Of a stretch of 64,000 bases of DNA, positions 47,632 through 55,969 are shown piece by piece. Every line of letters begins with the position of its first letter. Position 1 is the stretch's first letter. The position numbers were made by a program, and so were the translations under genes. Origin of the DNA: Flavobacteriales bacterium (lineage in GTDB: Bacteria > Bacteroidota > Bacteroidia > Flavobacteriales_F > PHOS-HE28); contig JAHBUK010000004.1 in NCBI GenBank assembly GCA_019638115.1, forward strand, positions 412,794-476,793, read 5' to 3'. The notes beneath the pieces are model-generated. The model worked only from the letters and a program-made list of their open reading frames with translations. It was not told where the DNA came from and made no database searches.

Positions 47632-49998
47632 CTACTGCACCTTCACGGCCCGCTTTACCAGCGGCTCACCGTCCAGCAGCAGGGTAACATAGTACACACC
47701 GGGTGCCAGGTGGGCGGTGCTCCAGGTGTAGTTGTACTGGCCTTCACTGCGTTGGCCTTCCTCCAATACTAGCAGGTGTTTGCCATCGCTGCTGTTCACC
47801 AGCAGTTGGGCACGGCCGCCGCGCTCCAGGGTGTAGCTCACCGTGGTGCGGTCTGTGAAGGGGTTGGGCGCGATGGTGAGGAGGCGTTCGCTGGCGGGGT
47901 CGCGTAATGGCTCATTGTCGATCGCACTGGCCCGCTGGTCTACGCTACTCCCCGCGCGGCAACATTCTGCCAGGAGGCGCTCAAGCGCATCCACGCGCTG
48001 AAGCAACGTATTCAAGGCTTCAGTCTGAGCGGCGCTGGAGGCTTGTTGCTCATGAATTACCGTCTGCTGCTCCTTGATCGCTCCTATGAGGACCGGAACG
48101 AATCCCACATAGTTCAATGTTCTATGTGTTACCGCTTCAGCCATCAAATTACCAAGACTGTCGTACTCAGCGGGGATGGTCCTGCTGCCCACAAGGCCCG
48201 GCAGCACTTCCTCCACAGCCTGCGCCATTAAACCCATCTGCTCATCAACAGGCAGTGTCAAGAGAGGATTCGCTTGTTCAATGAACGTGTAGGTCTTGGG
48301 TTCCAATGCCAGCACTTTCTCCAATGCACCTTCCAACGGTAGGATATTGGTCTTTAGGTCCGCATCCGAGGGATAGTACATGCCATTGACATAGAGGTCC
48401 GAGGTGATATTCACCTTGCCCTCGAACCATCCCGCCCAGTTGTTCGGGTGGGCTGCGGATGGAACGCGACGCTTGGCATAGATCCCATAGCTGATCGCTG
48501 CCGGCGGAGTTGCGTTCCCCAGGGATGCTCCTGTCTCGGCATACACCCCATAGCTACGACCCATGATCGATCCATTGCCTGGAGCTGCTCCGCTTTGGGT
48601 GTATACGCCGTAGGTTTTGAGAACACCATTGCCAGCAGTGGCGCGAACTCCGAATATGGAATCCGGCTTGACAACACCACTCGGGCCGTGATCGCCCCTT
48701 GCTTGCAACCCGCAAGTCATTTGCCTGCCGTAACCGGCTGTTGCGTTCACGCCATGCGTGATCAACGCCCCGCCTGTTGTGAATGCTGTAACACCTACCC
48801 TGGTGTTGCCATCCGGACTGCTTGGCGTACCAGAACCCTTGGCTTCTGCGCGAACACCATGGTTCGTTCCGCCCGAACCGTTGGCCACCGCATCCAAACC
48901 GACCTTATCGTCGCCATTGGTATTCGCATTCATGCTGAATAAGCCCGCACGTTGTTCTCCGCTCAGTAGTGCTGAAGTCCGTTCCACGTGCAATTTCGCG
49001 ACCGGGTTGCTCGTACCCACCCCCACATTCCAATCCGCTTCCGGGCAATTGCCATTTGTATTGACCGTCTTCCAAGCAGTGGTGATCTTGTTGCCCGATG
49101 AGGATATATCCCAATCGCAATCCGCACCACCACTTCCTCCAGTGGGAGGTAGGTCGTTCGGGTCTATCCACTTCACCACACCGCGCTCAGCGCTCGGAGC
49201 GGGCGAGTCGTCGACCACCATCACCTTGTAGCTGGCGGTTACTTCACCAGCGGGTTCGGGTAAGGCGCGGATACGTACCCGACCATTCAGCACGTCAAGG
49301 CGCTCAGTAGGATCAATGATGTTGACAGGATCAGCCAAGTTGCCAGCGAAGAAATCTCCCAGTCCGAAGTTCACCTGGGTAACATCCACGGGATAGAAGC
49401 GGGCGGCTTCCAGGCATTCATCGCTATTGGCGCCGCTCGGCGCTCCGGTGAACCCTGATGCGAAACGGATCGTCAACCGGTCCGGGGCGAACTGGTCCGG
49501 ACCGGGATCGTTGCTCCAAAGCAGTAACAAATCGGTATTGTCCAGGCCATTGAACTTCTGGCCGATATAGCTATGATCGCCATTACCCGTGAAGGTTATG
49601 CCGTTGCGCTGCCACGAGCGATAACCTGACTGCTGTGCGTTCACGATCAAGTTGAACGCATTATCCGCGAGATGCAATCGCGAGAAGGGGCCAACACCGT
49701 TGAAGAAGTTGGCGTTCCCGCTAAGACCCAGGAAGCCGCTCGTTGGTACAGCGAATCCGTTGATCGTCGGAACTTGGTTAGGGTATAGTCGCATCCGCAA
49801 CAAGTTGCTGGTACTGAAGTCGATGCTCAGATCCGGGATCGTGCGCAGGTGCAGCGGGAATGTGCTTGTGCCATCGCAACCCAAATAGTCAGTTCCCAAA
49901 CTCACGTTGTTGCCTCCCATGTTCCAGTCCACCTGTGCCCAACTGGACACGGTGATGAGGAGCCCCATGCCGAGGCTCAGTGTTCTTCTTGTGTTCAT
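47632..49998 (-). CDS. T9SS cargo with peptidase S74 (tail-fibre chaperone) domain
   Basis: A secreted protein of 788 residues. The start at 49998 gives a signal peptide, MNTRRTLSLGMGLLITVSS ending SWAQ. A beta-rich N-terminal part is followed by a glycine-rich stretch with repeated GV-(Y/R)-A-type segments (THGVRAEAKG, KTYGVYTQSG, RSYGVYAETG), like trimeric fibre proteins. Then comes an S74 self-cleaving chaperone domain with the Ser-Lys dyad S544 and K549 in SDADLKTNI, spaced as in phage endosialidases. LNYVGFVPVLIGAIKEQ leads into a coiled coil, and the last ~80 residues (LTIAPNPFTDRTTVSYTL) form a type-A sorting domain. Having a self-cleaving domain before the sorting signal is unusual. 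Confidence 0.88.
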   Translation of the reverse strand: MNTRRTLSLGMGLLITVSSWAQVDWNMGGNNVSLGTDYLGCDGTSTFPLHLRTIPDLSIDFSTSNLLRMRLYPNQVPTINGFAVPTSGFLGLSGNANFFNGVGPFSRLHLADNAFNLIVNAQQSGYRSWQRNGITFTGNGDHSYIGQKFNGLDNTDLLLLWSNDPGPDQFAPDRLTIRFASGFTGAPSGANSDECLEAARFYPVDVTQVNFGLGDFFAGNLADPVNIIDPTERLDVLNGRVRIRALPEPAGEVTASYKVMVVDDSPAPSAERGVVKWIDPNDLPPTGGSGGADCDWDISSSGNKITTAWKTVNTNGNCPEADWNVGVGTSNPVAKLHVERTSALLSGEQRAGLFSMNANTNGDDKVGLDAVANGSGGTNHGVRAEAKGSGTPSSPDGNTRVGVTAFTTGGALITHGVNATAGYGRQMTCGLQARGDHGPSGVVKPDSIFGVRATAGNGVLKTYGVYTQSGAAPGNGSIMGRSYGVYAETGASLGNATPPAAISYGIYAKRRVPSAAHPNNWAGWFEGKVNITSDLYVNGMYYPSDADLKTNILPLEGALEKVLALEPKTYTFIEQANPLLTLPVDEQMGLMAQAVEEVLPGLVGSRTIPAEYDSLGNLMAEAVTHRTLNYVGFVPVLIGAIKEQQTVIHEQQASSAAQTEALNTLLQRVDALERLLAECCRAGSSVDQRASAIDNEPLRDPASERLLTIAPNPFTDRTTVSYTLERGGRAQLLVNSSDGKHLLVLEEGQRSEGQYNYTWSTAHLAPGVYYVTLLLDGEPLVKRAVKVQ

Positions 49999-50076
49999 TG
50001 TCTTCAAGGTTTTTATATTGCTTGAAGACCGGACCTTGAACGGACTTGTCCGCATGTGCGGATCAAGCCCGCCACC

Positions 50077-51072
50077 TCAATGCATCACCACGAAACGCTT
50101 CGTATGCTTCATCTCACCCATCATTCGCAACAGGTACTGCCCACTTGGCCAACCTAGTAAATCCAGCGCGGCACCGTCCCTACTCAACCGGCCTTGGTAT
50201 ACCTTTCGGCCAAGCAGATCCACCACCTCAAAAGGGCCCTCCATTCCACTCACGTGGATCCGGTCCGAAGCAGGGTTCGGCCAAATGTTCAAAATTGGGA
50301 CCGATCCTGCTGCGATGCCCGTAGTGAACGGGCAGCCAGCGGGTCCTGCCGTGACGCATACCCCATCGATGAAGTAGTATGCCGCTGAAGACGTCGGTCC
50401 CGCCACATGCACCGTGTCGGTCAGGGCATCCTCGAAGAAGTTGCCCAATACCAGATAGCGGTAGGCGCTGTCCGCTATGAATGTACCACTGACCAGGGTC
50501 CAGTTCGCCGTGTCGGTGATCACTTCCGTACTGTGCAGGTGCGCATAGTTCCGGAAGGAGAACGGCGGTCCGGAAAGCCCTGTCCAGATATTGTGCTCCA
50601 TGGTAAACAGCATACCCACATTGTTGCTCGCCCATTTCGGGTTCCAGTAGGTACCTCCGGTAGCCATGTTCGCATGGAAACTCAGGTGATAGGTCTGACC
50701 CACCACCAAGGGTTCCAATAGCTCGCAGCCCACGTACTCTCGGAAATTGTCCTTATAGGTGGCCATGCCCAAATAGGCATCACCATCAAACCCGTACTGG
50801 AAGCCCATGCCATTCAATGGAACACTGATGAGCGAGTCTCCTGTTCCTAGTGTTCCCGCACAAGAATGGAAGTACTCAGGCGACCACAGCCACTTCTCCC
50901 AGTGCAATGGCTTGGAGTTCGCCGTGAAACCGGATTGTACGGGGCAGTTCCAGTGCTCCTCAAAGCTCGCGTTCGGGACCAAGTTGCCTTGGGCATAATC
51001 AACAAAAGGCGCTATGAACAGCGAGCAGCAACCCGCAAGCCTTGCGGCCTTGGGCCGCCACCCGCCGTTCAT
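50077..51072 (-). CDS. Secreted protein with jelly-roll N-terminus and T9SS type-A sorting domain
   Basis: A 331-residue protein from the start at 51072; ATGs at 51087 and 51117 are also open, but MNGGWRPKAARLAGCCSLF looks most like a signal peptide, cut near DYAQ. The mature part starts NLVPNASFEEHWNCP, a common opening of carbohydrate-binding-like jelly-roll domains in Bacteroidota, and continues with AYLGMATYKDNFREYVGCEL. Several cysteines suggest disulfides. The C-terminus, ILNIWPNPASDRIHVSG to KRFVVMH, is a type-A sorting domain. No catalytic motif is seen, so it is probably a binding or structural surface protein. Confidence 0.82.
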   Translation of the reverse strand: MNGGWRPKAARLAGCCSLFIAPFVDYAQGNLVPNASFEEHWNCPVQSGFTANSKPLHWEKWLWSPEYFHSCAGTLGTGDSLISVPLNGMGFQYGFDGDAYLGMATYKDNFREYVGCELLEPLVVGQTYHLSFHANMATGGTYWNPKWASNNVGMLFTMEHNIWTGLSGPPFSFRNYAHLHSTEVITDTANWTLVSGTFIADSAYRYLVLGNFFEDALTDTVHVAGPTSSAAYYFIDGVCVTAGPAGCPFTTGIAAGSVPILNIWPNPASDRIHVSGMEGPFEVVDLLGRKVYQGRLSRDGAALDLLGWPSGQYLLRMMGEMKHTKRFVVMH

Positions 51073-51188
51073 CCAGTGGTAAAGCATTGTTCGTTCGTGT
51101 TGATGCACATCGTGCATCGGTTCTGGTCTTCCTAGCCGCTCGTGCTAATGCCTTCGTACGTCGCGGGTTCCGTCAAGGCATCCGAAAG

Positions 51189-51215
51189 TTACGCTTCGAC
51201 TACGCTCAGCGTTAA
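51189..51215. repeat. REP palindrome (intergenic copy)
   Basis: CTTCGACTACGCTCAG flanked by complementary TTACG and CGTTAA ends. It is the same family as the copies at 46.8-47.1 kb and 51.45 kb. Confidence 0.7.
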
Positions 51216-51300
51216 AGACCGCCTTCGGAGGGCGTTGCGCTGCCTACTGTTATTCGGCAGGGCATGTCCGGTTCTTCATGGGCTCATGGTGCTTGGGGTG

Positions 51301-51870
51301 TTATTTGGGTTCCTGTTCTGTTCCACGGCACGGGTTCGGTTCCGTTCCCTGGTCCAGCTCAATTGGTCCGGCCGCATTGGTGGGTAATGGGCTTTGCAGC
51401 GTGTCCGCTAGCTGCCACGCATCATCCTCAAATGCAGCGTTGTTCCCCCTGAGCTTGTCGAAGGGTGCCCCCTGCTCCAATGCTTCCTTCACGATGTCAA
51501 CATCAATGGCGGCCAGGGAGTCCGAAATGGCTGGCTGCATGGTGAGTGCCAAAGCCTGCGCAGTATCCTGCAACCAGGCCCGATATCCCGCGGGCGATGT
51601 ATTGCCCAGTACATCACCCAAGTGCAAACGCGCATAAGCAGCATGGTGCCCGGCACGATACGAGGAGGGGTAGGACCAGCCCTTTGCGTTCCTGCCCGGC
51701 GCATGAACCTCCCTCCATGGGATCATCTTCGGGGATGTCAGGTCCTCTGGTCGTGTTTCGTGAAGTGCAGCTCCACCATCGGTATCAGGAGCCAGGTCCG
51801 TTGGCCTATATAGGAGCACGGCCACAAAAGCGGACAGTGCAAGCGGGACCATGAGGCGCCTAATTCTCAT
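51301..51870 (-). CDS. Hypothetical secreted or membrane-anchored protein with REP-derived peptide
   Basis: A 189-residue protein starting MRIRRLMVPLALSAFVAVLLY, a signal anchor or signal peptide. I do not recognise a family. The middle is Ala/Asp-rich and helical. Near the C-terminus, GAPFDKLRGNN is the translation of a REP palindrome (51446-51471), the well-known FDKLR signature of such elements read in frame. The open frame extends upstream to 51930, but 51870 fits the hydrophobic start better. Codon use is ordinary. The gene lies between a T9SS gene and a gene-poor repeat region; being a decaying gene cannot be excluded. Confidence 0.5.
   Translation of the reverse strand: MRIRRLMVPLALSAFVAVLLYRPTDLAPDTDGGAALHETRPEDLTSPKMIPWREVHAPGRNAKGWSYPSSYRAGHHAAYARLHLGDVLGNTSPAGYRAWLQDTAQALALTMQPAISDSLAAIDVDIVKEALEQGAPFDKLRGNNAAFEDDAWQLADTLQSPLPTNAAGPIELDQGTEPNPCRGTEQEPK
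51446..51471. repeat. REP palindrome inside a hypothetical gene
   Basis: CCCTGAGCTTGTCGAAGGG, the classic REP core, read in frame as PFDKLRG in the gene at 51301-51870. Confidence 0.78.
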
Positions 51871-52390
51871 GGCCACAATGCGTTGATGGAACATACCGAG
51901 GACCACTCGTACCCGCCGCGCACAAAGCACTGCTGGTGGTGAAAAAAGACGACGATGGGCGCGTGAAGGGCCCGAAGGAAAGACGGATCTTTATCGCTGG
52001 ACCGCTGGACCGCTGGACCGCTGGACCGCTGGACCGCTGGACCGCTGGACCGCTGGACCGCTGGCGCAAGGCCTGCGATGCGATCGCAGGCCCTCGGGGT
52101 GATATGTCAATTGCTCCATCGCCATGGTAATTACCAGGCCTGCCTTGTCCGAATACACTGCGCCGGGCGTGGACCAGGGTGGAGCAACTGGTCTTATCTT
52201 CAACCGACGGTTGGACGAACTTAATGCGCGATCCGTCAATTTCCAAAGCGTTGATGAGGAAGCACCCAAGCGCATGATCCTGGCAAAGCGGATACATCGC
52301 ACGCCCTCCCCTGCTCTTCACCCGGCACCGTTCACAAGCCGCTGATGGGCGCGCCCCGCTTGCACGCATGGCCCGCTAAACTTGCAGCCG
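51871..52390. other. Gene-poor region with an octamer array and a GC-rich hairpin
   Basis: About 520 bases with no gene I can support. It holds an 8-bp tandem array (51995-52064) and a hairpin with arms GGCCTGCGA and TCGCAGGCC at 52070-52092, which resembles the inner hairpins of the attC-like repeats at 1.1 and 1.9 kb. The open frame on the minus strand here is made of translated repeat and is rejected. Confidence 0.6.
51995..52064. repeat. Perfect octamer tandem repeat (CGCTGGAC)n
   Basis: Eight full copies plus six bases of cgctggac with no mismatch. Unlike the other arrays it has no inverted arm. Perfect identity suggests recent expansion. Confidence 0.95.
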
Positions 52391-53410
52391 ATGGAACTGC
52401 AGCAGCACGCCGACCTTTCGCGTCACAACACCTTCGGCATCGCGGCGCAGGCCGCATACCTGGCCACCTTCCGCAGTGTGGAGGAACTGCGCGCCTTGCT
52501 GCAAGACCCGCTGGTGGCCAAGCTGCCACAACTCATCCTGGGCGGCGGCAGCAACGTGCTCTTCACTGGCAATTATGCGGGTGCGGTGCTGGTGAACGGC
52601 ATTGCCGGCATTGCGGTAGTGAGCGAGGATGCCCAGCACGTGAGCGTGCGCGCCGGGGCCGGTGAAACGTGGCACGACTTCGTGCTCCATTGCGTGGCCC
52701 AAGGCTGGGGCGGCCTGGAGAACCTGAGCCTGATACCCGGCAAGGTGGGCGCCGCACCCATGCAGAACATCGGCGCCTATGGCGTGGAGATCAAGGACAC
52801 CTTCGAAGCCTTGGAAGCCCTGCGCATCAGCGATGGCAGCATCGTCCGTTTCGACCGCGAAGCCTGTGCGTTCGGTTACCGCGAGAGCTTCTTCAAACGG
52901 GCAGGGCGCGGCCAGTACGTGATCCTCAACGTCACCTTCCGCCTGCACAAGGCCCCGCACGTACTGAACACCAGCTACGGCAACATCAGCGACGAACTCG
53001 TACGCATGGGCGTGACCCGTCCCACCATCAAGGACGTGAGCGATGCGGTGATCGCCATACGCCGCAGCAAACTGCCGGACCCGACGGTGATCGGCAATGC
53101 GGGCAGCTTCTTCAAGAACCCGGTGGTGAGCACGGAAGTAGCTGATCGGATCGCCGCACAACACCCGGACATGCCGCGCTATCCGGCCGGTCCCGGACAC
53201 GTGAAGCTGGCGGCCGGCTGGCTCATTGAACGCGCCGGCTGGAAGGGCCATCGCGCCGGTGCCTGCGGCGTGCACGAGCGCCAAGCCTTGGTGCTGGTGA
53301 ACCACGGCGGTGCCACGGGCGGGCAAGTACTGCAGCTCAGCGAGGAGGTGATGCAGAGCATCCGCGAGCGCTTCGGCGTGGAGTTGGAGCGGGAGGTGAA
53401 TGTGGTTTAG
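52391..53410 (+). CDS. murB: UDP-N-acetylenolpyruvoylglucosamine reductase
   Basis: The second committed step of peptidoglycan precursor synthesis: NADPH- and FAD-dependent reduction of UDP-GlcNAc-enolpyruvate to UDP-MurNAc. The 339-residue length fits type I MurB (E. coli-like). The FAD-binding segment is LILGGGSNVLFTGNYAG (about 48-64), and LIPGKVGAAPMQNIGAYG is the typical substrate and flavin region. The catalytic Ser lies in GNAGSFFKNP and a Glu in the C-terminal part. ATG at 52391 is preferred over a TTG at 52382. TAAACTTG, close to the -7 consensus, stands a few bases upstream. A heptamer array begins six bases after the stop. Confidence 0.96.
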   Translation: MELQQHADLSRHNTFGIAAQAAYLATFRSVEELRALLQDPLVAKLPQLILGGGSNVLFTGNYAGAVLVNGIAGIAVVSEDAQHVSVRAGAGETWHDFVLHCVAQGWGGLENLSLIPGKVGAAPMQNIGAYGVEIKDTFEALEALRISDGSIVRFDREACAFGYRESFFKRAGRGQYVILNVTFRLHKAPHVLNTSYGNISDELVRMGVTRPTIKDVSDAVIAIRRSKLPDPTVIGNAGSFFKNPVVSTEVADRIAAQHPDMPRYPAGPGHVKLAAGWLIERAGWKGHRAGACGVHERQALVLVNHGGATGGQVLQLSEEVMQSIRERFGVELEREVNVV

Positions 53411-53415
53411 GGGGG

Positions 53416-53526
53416 CAGTTGTTGGTTGTCAGTTGTCGGTTGTCGTTTGTCGGTTGTCGGTTGAGCATTGCCTAAGGACCTCTGACGCCGGACAACTGTG
53501 GACTGACAACTCTTGTCCAACAACCG
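53416..53526. repeat. Heptamer short-tandem-repeat array with inverted arm
   Basis: Seven 7-bp units of cggttgt type occupy 53416-53464 (49 bases). After a ~30-base spacer comes a shorter, degenerate complementary arm with units such as acaactg, acaactc and ttgtcca (about 53492-53526). It starts six bases after the murB stop and fills the gap to the peroxidase gene. Confidence 0.82.
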
Positions 53527-53562
53527 CTTCACCCCATTTTTGTACTGCACCCCACCGGCCCC

Positions 53563-54618
53563 ATGCACCGTTTCGCGCCCGCCATCCTTTTGCTGCTCGC
53601 CCTCGCTTGCGGTCGTTCGCGGAGCGTGGTGGAACAGCCAGCGGCAACCGGGCCAACGCCTTTGCAACTGGTGGTTCCTGCATGGGCACAGGACACGGCC
53701 CATGCCCTGAACCTGCCCTATGACAATCCGCTCACCGTGGAGGGTGTGGCGCTTGGCCGCAAACTCTTCCATGAGCAGGCCCTGAGCGGCACGGGCACGC
53801 TCTCCTGCGCCAGTTGCCACCGGCAGGAGCTGGCCTTCAGCGACCCGCGTAATGTGCCCAACGAACAGGGCTTTCCGCGCAACAGCATGCCCCTGTTCAA
53901 CCTGGCCTTCGCGCACTATTTCTTCTGGGATGCTCGCGCCTTGAGCCTGGAACTGCAAGCCTTCGAGCCGGTGAGCGCACACCAGGAGATGAACAGCGAC
54001 TGGAACGCCGTGTGCCGCAACCTGCAGGCGCATCCGGAATACCCCGAACTGTTCCGCAAGGCCTTCGGCAGCACACACATCGACAGCCTGCGCGTGGCCT
54101 ACGCCCTGGCCCAGTTCGAGCGCACCCTGCTCTCCTTCAACTCCCGCTTCGACCGCTGGCACTACCAAGGCGATGCAGAGGCCTTGAGCGCGCAGGAGAT
54201 CCGCGGGTTTAAGCTCTTCACCGGCAAGGGCAATTGCGCGGATTGCCACATGCCGCCGCTCTTCACGGACCACCGGGTGGTGAACATCGGCCTGGATGCC
54301 GAGACCGTGGACAAGGGCCTCGGAGCGCGCAGCGGTGTGGCCTGGCACATGGGCCGATTCAAGACCCCCAGCGCGCGCAACGTGGCACAGAGCGCGCCCT
54401 ACATGCACGATGGCCGCTTCGGTACGCTGGAGGAGGTGGTCGACTTCTACGCCCACGGGGTGCACACGGCCGCCACCACGCTGGATGCGCACATGGAACC
54501 CTGGGTGAAGGGCAACGTGCTGCTCAGCGCTTCCGAGCGCGCGGACCTGGTGGCTTTCCTCCGCAGCCTCAGCGACCCGGGTTTCCTTGCCGATCCGCGT
54601 TTGGGAGCACCGGAATGA
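53563..54618 (+). CDS. Di-heme cytochrome c peroxidase-type lipoprotein
   Basis: A periplasmic or outer-membrane lipoprotein of 351 residues. The signal peptide MHRFAPAILLLLALAC ends in a lipobox with Cys16. Two c-type heme motifs, CASCH (82-86) and CADCH (225-229), match the di-heme CCP/MauG fold, along with NPLTVEGVALGRKLFHEQAL and PYMHDGRFGTLEEVVDFY. CCPs reduce hydrogen peroxide with electrons from cytochrome c; MauG-like members modify partner proteins instead. Which applies here is unknown. TTTTTGTACT upstream resembles the promoter of the FG-GAP gene. The next gene is a close paralogue. Confidence 0.92.
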   Translation: MHRFAPAILLLLALACGRSRSVVEQPAATGPTPLQLVVPAWAQDTAHALNLPYDNPLTVEGVALGRKLFHEQALSGTGTLSCASCHRQELAFSDPRNVPNEQGFPRNSMPLFNLAFAHYFFWDARALSLELQAFEPVSAHQEMNSDWNAVCRNLQAHPEYPELFRKAFGSTHIDSLRVAYALAQFERTLLSFNSRFDRWHYQGDAEALSAQEIRGFKLFTGKGNCADCHMPPLFTDHRVVNIGLDAETVDKGLGARSGVAWHMGRFKTPSARNVAQSAPYMHDGRFGTLEEVVDFYAHGVHTAATTLDAHMEPWVKGNVLLSASERADLVAFLRSLSDPGFLADPRLGAPE

Positions 54619-54668
54619 GCGTGCAGGTGGATGCGGTCCATAGCATGGAAGAACGATCTTCGCGACAC

Positions 54669-55748
54669 ATGTTCCAGCGTGTCCGTCCCACGGTGCTGCT
54701 CGTGCTACTGAGCGCGGTGCTCTTGAATGCCTGCCGCCGCGACCCCGCCTGGCCGGTGGATACGCCCGAAGCAGGCCCCACGCCCTACAACCTGAGCATT
54801 CCCGCCTGGGGCAACGACGGCATACACCCCTTGCAACTACCTGGGGACAACCCCCTGACGGTGGAGGGCGTGGAACTGGGCCGCATGCTCTTCCACGAGC
54901 GGGCCTTGAGCGACGACTTCAGCTTTTCCTGCGCCACCTGCCACATGCAGGACCACGGTTTCGCGGAACCCCATCCTGTATCGCTGGGCACCGATGGCAG
55001 CCTCGGGCGCCGCAACGCCCCGGCCTTGGTGAACCTCGCCTGGCACGAGACCATGTTCTGGGACGGCCGTGCTGATAACCTGGAAGCACAGGCTTTCGGT
55101 CCGGTCACCAACCCGGTGGAACTCCGCAACACCTGGCCCACCGTGGTGGAGCGCTTGCAAGCCGACCCACGTTATCCGCAGCGTTTCCAACGCGCCTTCG
55201 GCACCGACATCATCGACAGCGTGCTGGTGGTGAAGGCCATCGCCCAGTTCGAGCGGACGCTGCTCTCCTTCAACTCGCGCTTCGACCGCTGGTTCTACCA
55301 AGGCGACGCACAAGCCATGAACGAGCAGGAACAGCGCGGCTTCCAACTCTTCATGAACGAGGCCAAGTGCAACAATTGCCATGCACCGCCACACTTCCAC
55401 GACTTCTCCCTGCGGAACATCGGCATGCTCAACCTGAACGGTGACGCCGGACAGGAGGAGGTGACGGGCGACCCGCTGCACCGCGGGCGCTTCAAGACGC
55501 CCACCCTGCGCAACATCGAGGTCACCTGGCCCTACATGCACGATGGCCGCTTCTTCACCCTGGAGGAAGTGGTGGACTTCTATGCGGACGATGTGCTGAG
55601 CCCACCGAACCTGGACCCGCACATGATCCACTTCGTGAACGGCGAGGTGGTGCTGAGCCCACAGGACCGCAGTGACCTGGTGGCCTTCCTGAAGACACTC
55701 ACTGACCCTGCTTTCCTGGCCGAGCCGCTGTTCAGCGACCCGCACTAG
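54669..55748 (+). CDS. Di-heme cytochrome c peroxidase-type lipoprotein (tandem paralogue)
   Basis: A 359-residue paralogue of the preceding gene. With the start at 54669 (MFQRVRPTVLLVLLSAVLL) a lipobox, LLNAC, puts lipidation at Cys22. An in-frame ATG at 54615 overlaps the previous stop codon, so coupling is possible. Heme motifs are CATCH (88-92) and CNNCH (near 235). NPLTVEGVELGRMLFHERAL and LRNIEVTWPYMHDGRFFTLE match the family. It retains ERTLLSFNSRFDRW and the same spacing as its neighbour, so this is a tandem duplication rather than a decayed copy. The stop codon TAG coincides with the first bases of a MITE-like element. Confidence 0.92.
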   Translation: MFQRVRPTVLLVLLSAVLLNACRRDPAWPVDTPEAGPTPYNLSIPAWGNDGIHPLQLPGDNPLTVEGVELGRMLFHERALSDDFSFSCATCHMQDHGFAEPHPVSLGTDGSLGRRNAPALVNLAWHETMFWDGRADNLEAQAFGPVTNPVELRNTWPTVVERLQADPRYPQRFQRAFGTDIIDSVLVVKAIAQFERTLLSFNSRFDRWFYQGDAQAMNEQEQRGFQLFMNEAKCNNCHAPPHFHDFSLRNIGMLNLNGDAGQEEVTGDPLHRGRFKTPTLRNIEVTWPYMHDGRFFTLEEVVDFYADDVLSPPNLDPHMIHFVNGEVVLSPQDRSDLVAFLKTLTDPAFLAEPLFSDPH

Positions 55749-55910
55749 AAGCCATCTCAAAATAGTTTTTGGCAGCGAGACGGAGGAGTTTTTCGGGCAG
55801 CCTAGGCGCGAAACCCGCGCATAGCTGGAAGCTCTGTTAGGGTTGAGCAATGACGGATGCCCGAAAAAGGCCCCGGCGGAGCCCGAAGGATTATTTTGAG
55901 ATGGATTCTA
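55746..55910. mobile_element. MITE-like element with imperfect terminal inverted repeats
   Basis: About 165 bases with no ORF of its own. The left end TAGAAGCCATCTCAAAATA (55746-55764) and the right end TATTTTGAGATGGATTCTA (55892-55910) are complementary at 18 of 19 positions. Inner blocks TTTTTCGGGCA and TGCCCGAAAAA also pair. It lies between the second peroxidase, whose stop codon it overlaps, and the peptidase gene. No target duplication is obvious. A mobile origin is inferred from the structure; a transposase would have to act in trans. Confidence 0.65.
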
Positions 55911-55969
55911 AGCCGCTGGCCTTTCCCCATCTTCGCGTGCTCCCGATCATCGGCCAAGCTCTTCCCGAA

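Noticed and set aside
50000..50062. Hairpins upstream of the S74 gene (GTCTTCAAG/CTTGAAGAC and TCCGCA/TGCGGA)
   Set aside because: Short stems without T runs or known riboswitch features; could be chance.
51860..52369. 169-codon open frame on the minus strand
   Set aside because: Its middle is the translated 8-bp array (repeated SSGPAVQR) and the rest matches no domain; no promoter or start context.
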